A stretch of 64,000 nt of DNA from Callipepla californica brunnescens (Eukaryota; Chordata; Aves; Galliformes; Odontophoridae). A program made the position numbers and the translations under genes. Shown here in pieces: positions 47,401-62,400 of the stretch (the stretch's first letter is position 1; every line of letters begins with the position of its first letter). The notes beneath the pieces were generated by a model that was not told the DNA's origin, ran no database searches, and saw nothing but the letters and a program-made list of their open reading frames with translations. The stretch is taken from contig JALIRH010000002.1 of the NCBI GenBank assembly GCA_023055505.1, positions 56,478,733-56,542,732 of the forward strand, in the 5' to 3' direction.

Positions 47401-50400
47401 AAGCAGAACTCACTTATCTCTGTTCACTATAGTAGAAGTTGTGCAGGTTCCCCACTCAGCAGAACTCTCCTGAGGACTCATGAGATGTACTGCTGTAACC
47501 TCTAGCAGCTACACATGACATTACTGAACCAAATAAAGCAGAAGGGAATAACCAAGACATGATGGCATTCACTCCTGAGCCCTAAGGGAACACAAGGATG
47601 AACTGAACAGCTAGTGGCCGTGAGTAAGCTTCCACCTGAGAAGCTACCTGGCACCTGCAGGATGTGAAGTGGGGAACATGATGTCAACGGTTCGTTAATA
47701 TTGAAATAAAATGACCATAGCTAAAGTCTGTAAAATTAACATCTGCACTAGACAAATTTATACACACTACAACGATGGATAGAAGTAGCTAATACATGAA
47801 AATGTATTTTGGGGTTGGGAACAGACAGTGTTTTCTCAAAAATAATTTTTTGCCTTACATGGCTATTAGAAGCATTCTTAAGGGGTAAACGTACATGAAC
47901 AAGGAAAAACCTGTTTCATAAATATGAATATATAAATATATATATATAAATACTTATGAAAAAGAAACCCAGAAAAGTAAGAAGCCACAACGCAGGAGAG
48001 AAGGTCTTTACATGAAGAGAGATCAGTCAGGTGTTGTGCTCACAAGACTTCCAAAGAAGTGAAGAAATGGTTTCCTCTTTCTTTTGACTTCCTATTTCAA
48101 TGATGTAGGTCATCTATAATCTCTCAACACAGTGAGCCTGATACCAGCCCACAGAGCTGACTTATCAAGACAAAACCACTTAGCTGCCTCTCACTGGGAG
48201 CAGCAGACTTCCACCAAGATGCCACAGCAGCTTCTCCTGAGTTGAGGACTCCCATTTCAACAGCACACAGCTCAGTGGTCACTGTCCAAGATGCTGACTA
48301 AGACCCTTCCAGGACAGTATCACGTAGCTCTCTTGCCTAGCAAGTCTCCACACAGAAGGATTACAAGCCCCTCATGTTTTACACGCACACCTAGCTGCAC
48401 AACTAGCAGCAGTGCCAATGATCTTTAACTTGGTGCCTGTATGTAAAAACTCCAGTAAACATAAGGTAAAGAAACAGCTATGGAGTTAGCTGGCATTGAA
48501 GAGTTTGGCAAATACATTACAACACATCCCAAACATTGCCACGTTCTCATTCTCAAGAATTATGTGAACATAAACAACGAAACACACTGGAAGGAACAAA
48601 TCCACATGTTAAGCACCGTATTAGAACGGGTGCACAGAACCAATCAGTTTAGTGTTACACTGTCAGTGAGGATCAGGGCACCATTTCTGCAAACCAGATT
48701 TTGAAAGGGCAGGAAGCCGAGACATGCAAACGTTGAAATTATAGAAAATTCAGCACCTTGGAACTCTCTTCCAGCCCTGCCTCCACCTCATTTTCATTCA
48801 CACCAACTCAGCTGCAGGTAGCATGCGTCTTGAACATGAACTACGAGAGCAAGTGAAGAGTTTTCCCTCTACCTTTAACAGGCTGCTGTATGTAGGCAAT
48901 CATTTGCTAGCAGTGTGAAGTTATCTCTTTTTAAGGATCAAGTGCTTCCATTTGGAGATGTGGCAAAACACAACAAACGTCTGCAAGGAATTAAGAGGGA
49001 TTTGCAGAAAAATATGAATCCTATTTTAAGAAAAAATAACAATTTGAGCTATGCTTTGTTAAAAGTAAGCCTGCCTTGCTACTTGTTTGCTCTAAGGTTG
49101 TGAAAGCTATATGAAGAAAGATGCTTACATTATAAATGACAGCACAAATCAGAAGAAACATTCACTAATGAGCAAAAGGCATTTACCACAGTGCAACTGT
49201 AAATGCAGTAATATAATTCTTCTCCTCTTGGTTAGGGATATCAAACTGCAAACAAGAATGTGGGGACAAATTTAGAGGGCTATGTCCTTAAGAAAAGCTT
49301 AGCATTCTCCCTTTCAAGTCTTAGGCTTCGCATAACAGAGAGAAATATTTGGATGAAGGAATGAGCTATGAAACACCCCAGACCTGAATCTCAGGGTGAA
49401 TACAGACTTATATTCTTATATTTCTTATCAACCTATTTAAAACAACTACATCTTCCTTCACCTGTATGCTTTTCAGCTTATACTCCAAGGTGAATCCAGT
49501 CAAGCTTCCTTTGTACCACTTGTAATGACTTGTACCACTTGAAAGCAGGGATGGAGGGAGGCTGGTGTTTTATTTCAAATGAGATAAAAGCCCTCATTCG
49601 CAGAGACCAGTTACAATATTCTCTTCAAGATTCTCCCTGCTTGTAAAGACTTCCTGGGGATGTTCTTCCTTACTACAACAGTGCATTCCATAAGTCTTTA
49701 ATAAAGCAGAGTGCAATCTCCTAGTGACCTACGCTTTACATTCTCACTGTGCCTCCTCAAGCCATGTTGCAGAAGGCTGCAGATCACATAACTAAGATGA
49801 GTAAACAGAAGTAGTAATTACTAAAAACTACGGCCTAAAACAACTTCAGATAACATACCTGGTGTTTGTTATAACAGAAAGTAGAAGTCCACTCATGTTC
49901 TTCCCAAGCACAAGACTCCTGAGGGCAGCAGGAACCAACATGCCCACCTGCCCGATGAGATGCCCACTGCTATGTCTTTCAGAACAGTTTAAAGCACTCT
50001 CTCTTAAGTAAATAGTCCATTTACAGGGATGGAAGTGATCCTCAATAACAACTTATAAAGACTAGGAGTTCCCACTTCATTTATGCCTTGCTTAGAGAAA
50101 GTGCTCAGCCTTCATCCTTCATTTCTACAGCAACAGAAGCAGCTGGGAGAAAGCCCAACAAGAAATGGCTCTCTGAAGCCACTGGATATCTCACTTACAC
50201 ACACTTCATATGAGAAATACCGTAAATGAATTCCCTCCACACACCTTTTTATTTTAAATCTAGGTAGCACAATGTTATCTGTTTAATTTCCTGTTGCAGC
50301 GATTTCCAGATGCTCCATTTCAATAGATAAAGAAGTTTTAAAAGCTCATAACTATTATGCATTAATAAAGCATATAAATAAACCGCATTCATGTAATTAT

Positions 50401-53400
50401 TGCCAAACAGATTTTCCTTACTTGTACCACAGAACACATTAAGAGGAGACAGAACTTTTCCCACAGCATCAGCAATCTGATATCTTGGTTAAGATATTTG
50501 ATTACAAGGTCATAGTCTGCATTTCTTAATCCAAATTTTGTAGAATAGAATACATCACACCAAGCACTTGGATTATATATTATCTATGAGGGCTCCTTTG
50601 AAAACAAGCATTATTTTGAGTATTCTGTGCTCAACACATTTTAACCGTTCTTTAATTAGCAGAGATCTACTATTTGATTGTCTAGAAGCTATTCCAATAA
50701 ATCATGAATGAAAAATAATTTTTGACATTAATTGTCTTATGAACGTGGCATGTTGCATCACAATGAAAGGTTTGTCTTAATACATCAAAGCAGTGCCATC
50801 TAAATAATGACAACTCCATCTTGCAGATTCAGGGCAAACACTTAATAAAACATTTCCCATGTCCTTCCATTTGCTTCCATAAACGTTAGCCTGTTAGAGG
50901 CTTAAATCAGAGAGTGACTCAGAACTCATCTCCTTGCAAGAAGCTCTCCTCTCTAATTTCTCTCACTCTGAACATTCACAGACAGTTCTCTTGTTCCTCC
51001 AGACCCTTCCTCTTCTACAGGGAGAGAAGGGTTTTCATCCCTTGACTCTCCATCTCTCAAATCCCAACCTGACTGGATTTAAAGTTAATTACATCTCAGA
51101 TCCTGCCCAGTAGGCACTGGAGAAGAAGAGAGGGGAAAGTAAGCCAAGCCACCACATTCAATCTCTCATTTTCACATGAAATTCATCAACTGTATCTAAC
51201 CTAGAGAACTGACAGCAGTAAGGCTCGCTCCCTGGCAGCAGACATCAATTAGTGTTGTCTGGCCATGTCTGCACTTTTAAACTGCCACCAATCTGAACAG
51301 CGTGGCTCTATTTAAGCCACTGTAAATTACCAAATGGTCATTGGCCCGCACTCTCTGGGACAGCTTTAGTGAACAGAAGCCAAAAGCATGTCAGGAGCTG
51401 TTCTAGTAATTTAGCAGCACAGAAGGCTCTTACAAGCCTTCCTGTTATGTACAACAATAGTGTCCACATCATCTCTCAGCACATGCAGTCCACCATGGCT
51501 CACCTGGTGGCCTCCTGCAGACCACCTGGCTATACATTTCACCATCACAAAAATAAGAACAGAGGATGTCTTAAAAATCAATTTCCCCATCAACAAAAGC
51601 TTTCGAAGTATATAATAGTTATAATTTCACGTCCACTGCCTGATATCACAACAGGACTGTGGTTTAAGCCATCCAGATACATGTACTGTCTACTTTAATA
51701 GTTTGCACACGTGCACAAATATACACAATGTGTTTTTTCAGTTTATGATTGTTCCTGGGATAATGTTAACAGTCTTATTATCATTCATATGTACATCCAT
51801 CAGATCTACTTTCACACAGCTTCTCCCCAGCAGGCATACATGGGCACGCATGCACATCCTCAGACGTACGCAAGGACGTACATGGCCCATGAGTCAAAAA
51901 TAATGTGGAAATAAAGGCTTTCAAAGACACTGAAAACAATTCCCACATACAGCAGTGAGCCTCTGATGCTACTGAATGCAATCTATTAAAAGCATGACAG
52001 ATAAGCAGGTGGCTTAGCAAAAAGAAATTTATGAAAACTACTCCCCCACCAGAGGGAACAAAAATGCAACGGAAGAAAAACAGTGCCACCTAGCGACAAT
52101 ACCGTTTGTACTGCTAAACGAGGCCTCTGAATGAGCTGATTTCCAACAGGTGCTTGAAACAAAGTTTAAAGCTAAAGCTAAAGAAAATCTCCAATGAATC
52201 ACACTGGGACACAGCACTACTAAGTTACAAATATCATTTTGAAATCGTACTGTTAAACAAGAACTTCATGTTTAACTTACAATCGCAATGACACAATTCT
52301 AATAAATGACTGCCTGAAGTTTCCTAACCCTTCTTTCTTTCATTTCACCCTCTGTCATCCACAGTATGCTTTCACCCACTCAATTCTAAATATCTCCTGT
52401 GGCGCATATTCTATACCCTCTTCTGACACATTTGACTTTAGCACACGTCTCTAGCACTCTAAGCAATTATTTTTCTTACCTTTCGTATCTGTATTTTTAA
52501 TCCTGATAAAATGTTTTCTCCCATTCCTTTTCAAAAGCCTTTTACACACACAAGTTCCCCCTTCTTCTCAGTCTTCTTTGCCTAACAATGCCAATTTGTT
52601 AGTCATGCCCCATTATCACAGCTAACAGACTTTCTGTTGTCTGCTCTCCTTTAGACTCAGCCCAGTCTGTCCACATCATTACCTAAAAGCAAGCCACTAA
52701 TCTGAACACAGTAATCCAGCCAGGCGTTACTGATAAGAGATAGAAAATTATTTAACATAACAGGTAATGAAGTTCGTAAAAGCCCAGATAGAGCTCAGAT
52801 CTAGAAAATGGACTAGTGTTTCCTCAACTGCACAAATCTCTTCCCAACAAGAAGACATATGCAACTCTTCTGTTCTCCAGAAGTTAATACCAACTGTTAC
52901 TTATCACTGTATTTTTGCACAACTGGTGGCTATTTCAGTCACCAAAGAATGGTACCAAAGAATTTTCTTTCTGGACACCCACTTCACATCAGCCACTTCC
53001 TGACGTAACTGGTTCTCTAATTCTTGAAGGCGTCCTGTGACGAAATTCTGATAAAAGTCTACGATCACGACCAGAAAATAAAACACCTTTCACAAAAAAA
53101 GTTCTTGAGCCACAGAAAAAAAAAAAAAGTCGTCTCTTTTCAAGTCCTTTAAGACTTCTACTACAAAACTTGGCAATGTAGCTGAGAGTACTTTCAATGC
53201 TGTTGCATTCACTTTGTCTACAAAAGTCTTATTTAAATCTTTACAAGGACTTGTGTTATTTTCAGGTGCATTTCTAAAGACAACAGATCAAGTTCCTGTT
53301 TAACAGTGACTCCTCTTAACGCAGTGAGAACTGTCTTACCGAAGAGGAACAATGCTCAGTTAAGATTAGAATCTCTTTTCCAAGTCTCATTTTTCACAGT

Positions 53401-56400
53401 TACTTCAGATCAACTTCTTAGGTAGATAACCCACAACCTTTGAATGCAACATCATATAAAACATGTTCCAAATGAAATAAATTAAGATAAAAGGACTTTC
53501 TTTGCACCACTGAGAAATGAAGTTGCTCCTTCTTTGCCGCCAAGATGTAACCTACTTTTGGTAAGCATGTCGCCCTTCAGCAGACTCTCACATCTCCTGC
53601 CAAAATGATCAAGTGCCCACAGCCCACCTGCACCTTCAGATAATCTTCAGAATACAGCTATACTGTTTCTATAAAAATCTTCCAAACTGAAAATCAGATA
53701 AGACCTAATTAAAACAAATGAAGCACCTCAGTGTTTATTACTGTCTTCAGTTCTTGAAACATTTCCCCTTGATTTATTCACTTTGCCACTGAATCTCCAG
53801 CCTACGGCAAGGAATTATTGTTATTATTATTTTTTTATAGCTGCAGACCTTTAATAACACCTACTTCCAAGCCCCTGCTATAGGCAGGGACACCTCCCTA
53901 TAGAGCAGGTTGCTCAAAGCCCCATCCAGCCTGGCCTTCAACGCTTCCAGGGAGGGTCTCAAAACCTTTTTGGGCAACCTATTCCAATGTCTAACCATCC
54001 TCACAGGAAAGAATGTCCTCCTAACATCTAGTCTAGATCTGCCTTCTTCCAGTTCAAAGCCATGTGCCCTTGTTCTGTTGCTACAAGCTCTTGTAAGAAG
54101 TCCTTCCCTGGATTTCCTGTAGGCCTCCTTCAGATAGTAGAAAGCCCAAGTACTTACAAGAAAAAGCTACCATCAGTGGCAGACCAAAGGCCACCTGTGT
54201 TAACACTGTAGGTAGAGAACGTAAAAAAATAGGAGTTTGTGACCAAGCACTGCAGAAAATTGGTCAGTGTTAAGGACACATTCAAAGGGAAAGCCTAGGA
54301 GTATAATTTGAAAGCATTAAGCTACATAATGGTGCCAATTATTATATTCTATATTGATCTTTTGTGTTTTAAGCAAGTGCAAACCAGTAATCACGTTCAC
54401 ATTTAACAAAAACTTTGGTGCTTTTACTGCTCATTAAGGAGCAGGTTAAGCACGTTACCTCATGCGCAGTATCCCAATAAGGGTGGCAGCGAGCTCAGAG
54501 GACATCCTTCCCATGATACAGCAGCGACTTAAGCAGGTCAGCAGGCTGGCGGGCAGGCAGGGGAGAAAGTACACCAGCTGCACCAGCCGCCGCTGGGCCT
54601 CGGCTGGGAGAAGAACCAGAGTGCCATCTAGTGGGTCTGAAACAACACAAAGAAAGAATTACAAGCTAGGCACAAAATAGATTTTAGATTCTCCTGGAGT
54701 CGCTAAGAAATTTTAGCATAGTAACATTCGGAACATTCTCTCTTTTGATATTTATTTAAAGTGTGGAAATCTGTTGTCTCACATTTCCAATTTCACATTT
54801 TCAAGAACAAGGAGACCAAGCTCATCTTCAAACTGAAAATAAACCAGGCCACTTCATGTGCCTTGGTCAAGACAACTAAGCGCATCACAACACTCACAAC
54901 AAAACTGTCAGACCACACAACAACGTGCCTGCAGAGAAATGTATTTTCTTTTCAGCAGAATAGTTTACAGGTACAGTACGTGAATGGAAGAAAAAATATT
55001 TGGGAATTTCTAGAAAGAGCATTAAAAATGCCAAATTTCAAACTTCTTTAAAAACTTCTATCACAATGAAGTCCTGCTAACTTTAACCAATTTTGCAACT
55101 TTCACAAGTGGCATACATGGTGCCACAGTTCCATTCAATCTTCATTGTGAGATACTGAACAGATTTCTCCACACACAATACACTTGACATTCACTTAGAT
55201 ACACCTGCATTTTCTGCACTGTCCAGAGAAGGGCAATGAAGCTGTGAGGGGTCTGGAGCACAGGCCTTAGGAGGAGCAGCTGAGGGAACTGGGGTTGTTC
55301 AGCCTGGAGAAGAGGAGGCTCAGGGGAAACCTTACTGCTGTCTGAAACTACCTGAAGGGAGGTTGTAGTGAGCCTCTTCTCTCATGTAATCAGTGACAGG
55401 TCTGGAGGAAGGGCCTCAAGTTGCGCCAGGCGAGATTCAGGCTGGACGTTAGGAAATACTTTGTTTTCAAAAGAGTTGTCAGGTGCCGGAATGGACTGTC
55501 CAGGGAGGTGATGGAGTCACCGACCCCAGAGGTGTTCAAGGAACATTTAGGCATTGCACTGAGGGACATGGTTTAGAGAGAATTATTGTAGGACTGGATG
55601 ATCAAGGCCTTTTCCAACCTTGATGATTCTATGATTTTCAACGCACTGCAACTTTCCTGCCAAGTGACTGAAAAAAACTGGGAATGCTGTAGTGCACTCT
55701 TACCATATATTTGAACAGCAGTGGCTTGTAAACTTTGCAATAGTTCCTTGTTCGCACGAGAAGCAGCAGAATGAATGATATCAATGAGCTGATTTGAAAG
55801 CTCAGGGTTTCTCAGGCCAAGCAGAGCGAGTTGCTGAGGCAAACCAGCCAACCAGCGAGATAAAACTTTACTTCGACTTCTAAAGAAAGGGAGGAAAAAA
55901 ACACAACCATTTACCCCTTCTAGTCTCGACGTGCTGTAATGTTAGGTATAATTAGATTACAACCAACTGCATAAGATGATTCGCTTATAATAATACATTA
56001 ATATTTCCTCTGAAGAGCTGAGCACACTGGCATGCCACAAGGGTTATGAAAAAGGTATTTATTTGGTCCATAGTTTTTGCAATACATGCTTTCAACTCTT
56101 CTTGAAAGTATTTCTGTGAACTGTACACCAGCAAAGCAACATTTCCATTTCTCCTGAGTTTTATCATTTTGTATTTAATGAATTATGAGTCAGGCTGAAA
56201 TTCAATGTGATTACTATATCCTGAATACTACTGAACTCCCAAGTCAAGCTCTTACTCTTTTTAGCAGACTTTCAAATTCAATTACACCTTTACTGACATC
56301 CTGCTTTTCAATTAAGATACACCTTAAAATAGAATGACAAACTAGAACTCGTTCCTTTCAGTATGAGTTGATAACACTCTTTTAGTTTATTTTCTTTCTC

Positions 56401-59400
56401 AATTCAATTACTACAGTAGATCAAGTATTTATGTCACCCATAATGAAGTTCCTCATCTTCTTTCCCCCCACTGAAGATCCCAAACTTCTTTTTCGTCTAG
56501 TTTTATTTCTTAATCAAATGATGATTAAAAAGCAACAGTATTAAAAAATGAGACTAAAAAAAGTAGATGATTTTAAAAACAAATCCAAAATTTATTACCT
56601 CCTCCCCACAAAAAATACTGACCTGAGTGACCTGACGATACTGCTCTGTTCTTAAATTTTATTACATTTTTATTTACACAGATAAAGGAGTAAGTAATGA
56701 GAATGATGAAGGTTTTTAGATAGGTCATCTACTCACACTGTCCAAATTTGAATTTGTATATTAAATAAAAAATTGCATATTAAAAAAAAGTATTTTAAGT
56801 GCAATTTAATTTAATTAATTAATGCAATAATTAAGAATTTTTGTATCCTATTTATTGCCTTACCACTGAATTCCTACGGCATGCAGGCAAACTACCTCAA
56901 CTGTGACACTAAAGGTGTGACCTAAAGGTGCTGTTATTCAAAGACATTCACTCTCTTAACAGATCTATTACCTCCAGATATTCAAAATCACACTGAAAAC
57001 TTTGACCAACCCATGAATGTAATTACTCTCCCTACCCACAAACCATTCAGAGACAATAGTAATTCATTTCCCCGTGAACATTAACACAAAGCAGAACACT
57101 GCAAATGCAGAAACCACTATCAAAAGGAATTATAAGGGGAACTGGAAGAACAATTTAGTTCCATTTGCAGGATTAGCAATTAGAAAAAGGATATTTGACA
57201 CAAAAATCATCATGAAGAAATGACTACAGAGAAACTTGCTGTTACTGAAAATGTCACCATTCCATGTAGAGAACTGAGAAGGAGAACAGCAGGAAAACTA
57301 CAGCTGCTTGTGACACCTGAAGGTAGAAAAGGCAAAGCCTCCCAGGCATTAGATGGTTGTATGAAAATGCAGATTAGAGACCGTTCTGAGACTTCCAGTA
57401 AGTACAGATAAAGTGGTTATGTGAACTCTGGGAAATACTGAGTATGAATATATATGTATATAGATAAATACATATATATGTATATATTTAACTCTAGATT
57501 AAAAAAAAAAAAAAGAAAAATGGGATGTTCCCTAGCTTTTTTTTCCCATCTCTGAAATTCCCTCCATTATTTCCTACTGTTTTAACAGTAGAAGTAGTCT
57601 CTAGATCCAATTATCTATATTCAGCCTTGCCCATTTTACAAGACTTGACAGAGTAGAAGAACTGCAGAAAAGAATTTCCAATGACTAACTTCACTAATGA
57701 ACAGCACCATTTCTGAGAGCCCTGAGGTTTGATTTTTACCTAGCAACAGAAGCAGGTATCGTGGATCTAATCATACGTCCTTCTTCAGTTCTCAAAACTG
57801 ATGCAGATTGATCTGTATTTGAGGATTTTTCATAGCTGGAATCAAATAAGTTGCCAAGCCTCAACTTTTCTAGAATAGTTTAGGCACTGAAAAACTCTTA
57901 ACAGCAACATAGAGAATCATTTCCTCCTACCTGAAGCAATTCCGGTATGTAATAGATTCAAGAAACTGGGAAACAAAAGTACAAGAACATTTTCTTAATC
58001 CTAGCCTCTTTAGAGCCACTCATCCAAAGTGATCAAAGTGAAGTTTTTTATTAAATAAAAATAACACAATAGGCTAGACATGCACTAACAGAACTACTTA
58101 GTCACAAGTCCATGACCTCAGGCTGGAGTAACAGATGCAGGTCCATTGCTATAGATGCCTTCCCTAAGGTTGTCAATGCTGTGCTACCACACAGTGAGAA
58201 ACAATGAGCTTGCAGCAACTTATGCAAGTTAAATGTTAAACCAAGTACTCATATTAAGGAAAAAAAAAGATATAGGCTTATATACATCAACCTCAACTCA
58301 GAGAGAACCAGTGAAATTTCAGTAGCAGTGCCAAACCAGACCCACATGAACATTTCACAAAACACACGCACAGAAAATTTGAAATAAATACACTGTATTG
58401 GAATGAAAAAGAATACCAAAGCGTTTTCTACCTGATTCGTTGAGTCTTTGAATCTTCTTTTTGGTAAACTCTACTAAAAAATTTCAAAAGCAGGGTACGG
58501 ACAGGAAAGAGGAGATTCCTTTGCTGGTATAGCGTATATACTGCTTTAATCAAGGGTTCTGTAGCCACTAGAAAGAAAAAAAATAATAAGCTTTTTAATC
58601 TTCTGATTTCATGCGTATATACTGATCACACGTCCTGTGTGTGCATCTGAAAATATCAACAGTCATCTCCAAAGGACTGAAATGTTTCACAGCAACTGCT
58701 GAACAGACTTCTAAATCATTACATCACCTTCTTGTGTATGTTATGAAAAAAAGCAAAAAGCAAATGTTCAGAGCCTCCTGAAGACAAAAAAGCACATCAG
58801 GTTGCAAGGTAGCTCAAAACTAATGAAGTCCCATTTTTTACAGCTTTGTTCCACAGCCTTCTTCCCTACAGCAAAAACAACATTCTTCTTTACTCTTCAT
58901 CTATGCATCAGTGCCTTCAGCTGTCTTTCTCCCCACACACATCAATCTGGTCACCTCTACATCTCTGAAGCAGCCGGCTCCAAGTCATGTTTGCTGATTA
59001 ACCAGAAAATGCAGACCTCCACAGGCAACGGTGAGTCACTACAATGAGAACTGCCAAACCTGCACTGCAACCTTTTCTTCTCTGAAGCTTCAGACAACTA
59101 TGCTTTATCATCAGACTTAAAACGATGTCTGAGTTCTAACCTCATGTTAAAGATGGCTAAAACTGGCCAGCAAGTGAAGAAGATACAGTACACTAAGAAC
59201 AAGACGAAACATCTTCTTTAGAAGCCAGACTAAAACACCGGAAGTAAAAATTAAGAGTGAAAAGACCATACAGACCTTTGTTTTCCATTCAAATGAACAA
59301 AGCAGTTTAAGTTACATATCAAAACCAGTTAAAGTAACAGAACTGAGCTACTTCATCCATGGAACTGAACTTTCATCCACGGAAACAACACTTTAACAAG

Positions 59401-62400
59401 AATGATCCATACTAAAGTGAGTATAGATCCAGTTCAGGGGTTGGTCCCCATTGGTAAAATTCCACCAAAAACAAGGAATATATTTAAGTTACTGTACAGT
59501 TATGATACAGAATTATTATACAGACTAAAAGACACACTATAAAAAACTCCTGAAATGGCATAGTCATACTCAATCATAATGCAGGCAGCCATTCAGAAGT
59601 TGAAATCTAACAAATCTGTCAACCAACTGAAAAAAAAAATATCAAATATTAGAAAGCAATTTAATTAAGGTAAATTACTGCATTATTTTGATTTCATCAG
59701 GGGCATTAACTTACCCATTTCATGTTCACATGTCCAAGATCTATCTTGGACATTTCTTAAACAGCACACTAGCATATTCTTAATTTGATAGCAGTTCATA
59801 AACTAGCTAGAAATCATGTAAAGATATAAATGTTAACTGAACAACTGCAGTAAGAAATAAATATTCTAAGCACATAGAACATTCAGCCACTTTCCAATGA
59901 CTCCTCATGGCACATTCTGCAAAGCAAGTTCTACTGCTTGAATTGGTTCCTATAAATGGCATAAGATTAAAACAAAATTCAAAAATCCAATATTAAAAAA
60001 GTAGTATTTAAAAGGTCCAAAATGTAGAGACTTACAAAATGTAAGTACTCATGGTTTTTAACACATCCTAGTTCTAATCACATGGCAACTCTCCTTCTGA
60101 AGTGACCCTCTCATTTGAAGAAAAATGATCAAAAATACACCTTGAAGGTAAACTGCACCTGAAGTCATACCTGAGAAATGCAAGAAAGAAGCAAACCTTA
60201 TTATTATAAAGACCAGATCCAGAGTTTGATCCTAAACAATGGAGAAAAATCCTCAGATGTCAGCTCAAAGCTCTTCTAGACATGCAAATTAAGTGGTGCA
60301 TTTCACCCCAGCATACATAGCTACTTAAAACAGACACACTCAGACAAACAAACAAACAAAGACTGCAAAGATATCACCAAACTTGTGTTGCATAATGCTG
60401 AGGAGGTTAACAATGGGCTTTACTTAATCTCTCCTTTCGTAGGTTTGGGTGGTGGGATTATTTTGTTTTGGTTTTGTTTGCTTCTGTTTTATGTTTTGTT
60501 TTTTTTTCCTAACTAGATTTCCCCTCCTTTGATTTCCATTGTTTTCTAAGAAAACATTGACTATGATAGCTCATTTTTTCTTTTGTATTGTCTTCTAAAG
60601 AAAGCAAACTGTTTCAGACCATTCATTTTAATTTAAGATAAATTTTAAACAATTCAGAGTTCTGTCTTCAGTATGTACCAAGTTCTGGACTATAATCTTG
60701 CACAATACAGTTTAGATTCTCTACAGCACCAAATAAAAACTAAAATTTAAAAACAAACAAACAAACAATCAGCTTTTCTTCTTCCACAGACTATCTGAGG
60801 TTGGAAAGGACTTCTGAAAGCCAAGCACTCTACTCAGGCAGGATCACCTGAAGTTGGACAATACAACTTAAGGGTAGAGATTTCTAAGGTGGGAACTCCA
60901 CAGCCAATTTGGGCAACATCTGCCAGTGCTCAGTTGTGCAGTAGAAAAGTCTTTCCTGATATTCAGAGAGATCTCCTTCTGTTTCCAATTTATGCTATTC
61001 AGCTCTTGTCCTGTCACTGAGCACCACTGAAAAGAGCCTGACTCCGTTTTCTTTGCAAGTACTTATAGACTTTTCTAAGTTTCCTATGAGCCCTCCATTC
61101 TCCAGGCTCTCTCAGCCCTTCCTCAAACAAAAGAGGCTCCAATGCTTTAATCACCTTGTGGTCCTTCACTTGGATTATCTCCAGTTGCTCTATATCTCTC
61201 AAACTGAAAGTCCAACAGACAGCAGTACTCCATGTGACTTAACCAATGCTGAGAAGATGGATCAGTTCCCTCAGCCTGCTGGCAATGCTCCTCCTCATGC
61301 AGTCCAGGATAGTGTCTGGCCTTCCCTGCCACAAGGGCAAACTGTTCGCTCACAATCAACCTCGTGTCCATTGAACGTTGTTTTCTGCCACGCCGTTTTC
61401 CATCTGAGTAGCCCCAGCATGTACTAATGGATGGGACTGTTCTTCCTCAGGTTTACTTTCTCTTGTTGAAATGCATGAGTTCTTGCTAGCACGTTTATCC
61501 AGCCTGTTAAAGGTGTATTTCCTCAATATCTAGTAAATGAGGTTTAATCTTACACCTTGTCAGGCTTTTTGTACTGCATAAGGATTATCTAGAAAGGACA
61601 AGGTAAACCGTCCACACAAACACATACAGATTTCTGAGGTAAACAATTTCCTATGTGCAGCAAAATTCCTAAGCCTTTACAGAATCAGCAGACAACATCC
61701 ATACATACCAGTCTTTTGGAAGTTCACTTAAATTTCTGGAGGAATTTGTTGTGGTGTTTCTTTTTTAATTACTATTTTTTTTTATAATTTTATTCTTTAA
61801 AGCTCATTTTGTTCATTTTCTGCCATTTCTAGGAAAATTCTTTTACCAAAACTACTTTAGATAAACATTTTTTTCTACGCTACCTTGCAAAAGTCTGGCA
61901 GACAAAGCAAATGTTTTAATACAAGAAAAAGCATGAAGCACCTGACTTAACAGTTTAATAATAGAAGGAAACATATTTCTTAAGCAACAACTCTTTTGCT
62001 TTAGCTCAGATGATAAGACAGGCACATCTCTGACTGTGGACTACCATTTGTTTTCAACAGGAGGCTAAATTTTGGAGTGTAGATGGGAATTATAAGTTAT
62101 TATCTTTGTTGTCTGGGAGACAGTACTAGACAGATTCCTAACCAAAATGGATCTGAAAGGAGAAACCAACTGCCAAAATATATTTCAGGGACATTTGACA
62201 TCGTCTTGTCTTACAACACTAACAATGAAAACCGTTGCTAGGTGCAAAGCACTTTCCATAAACTCTAGTTGGCTGTGGAATTCAGTTCTACAACACTGAT
62301 ACCCAATAAGACCACAAGTGGCATCAACCACTGAACGGACATGTCATGCAAGGTCTTATTTGGATCACAATCAAGCATTATTTTGGCAAGGCAGAGGAGA

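Larger units (their letters stand above)
43273..54458 (-). other. TEX10 intron, 11.2 kb
   Basis: The largest intron in the window. It holds AT-repeat sequence near 47925-47952, a possible decayed CR1 piece at about 52610-52745 and a CR1 fragment at 53868-54140. No nested gene or RNA gene was recognised. Confidence 0.75.
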
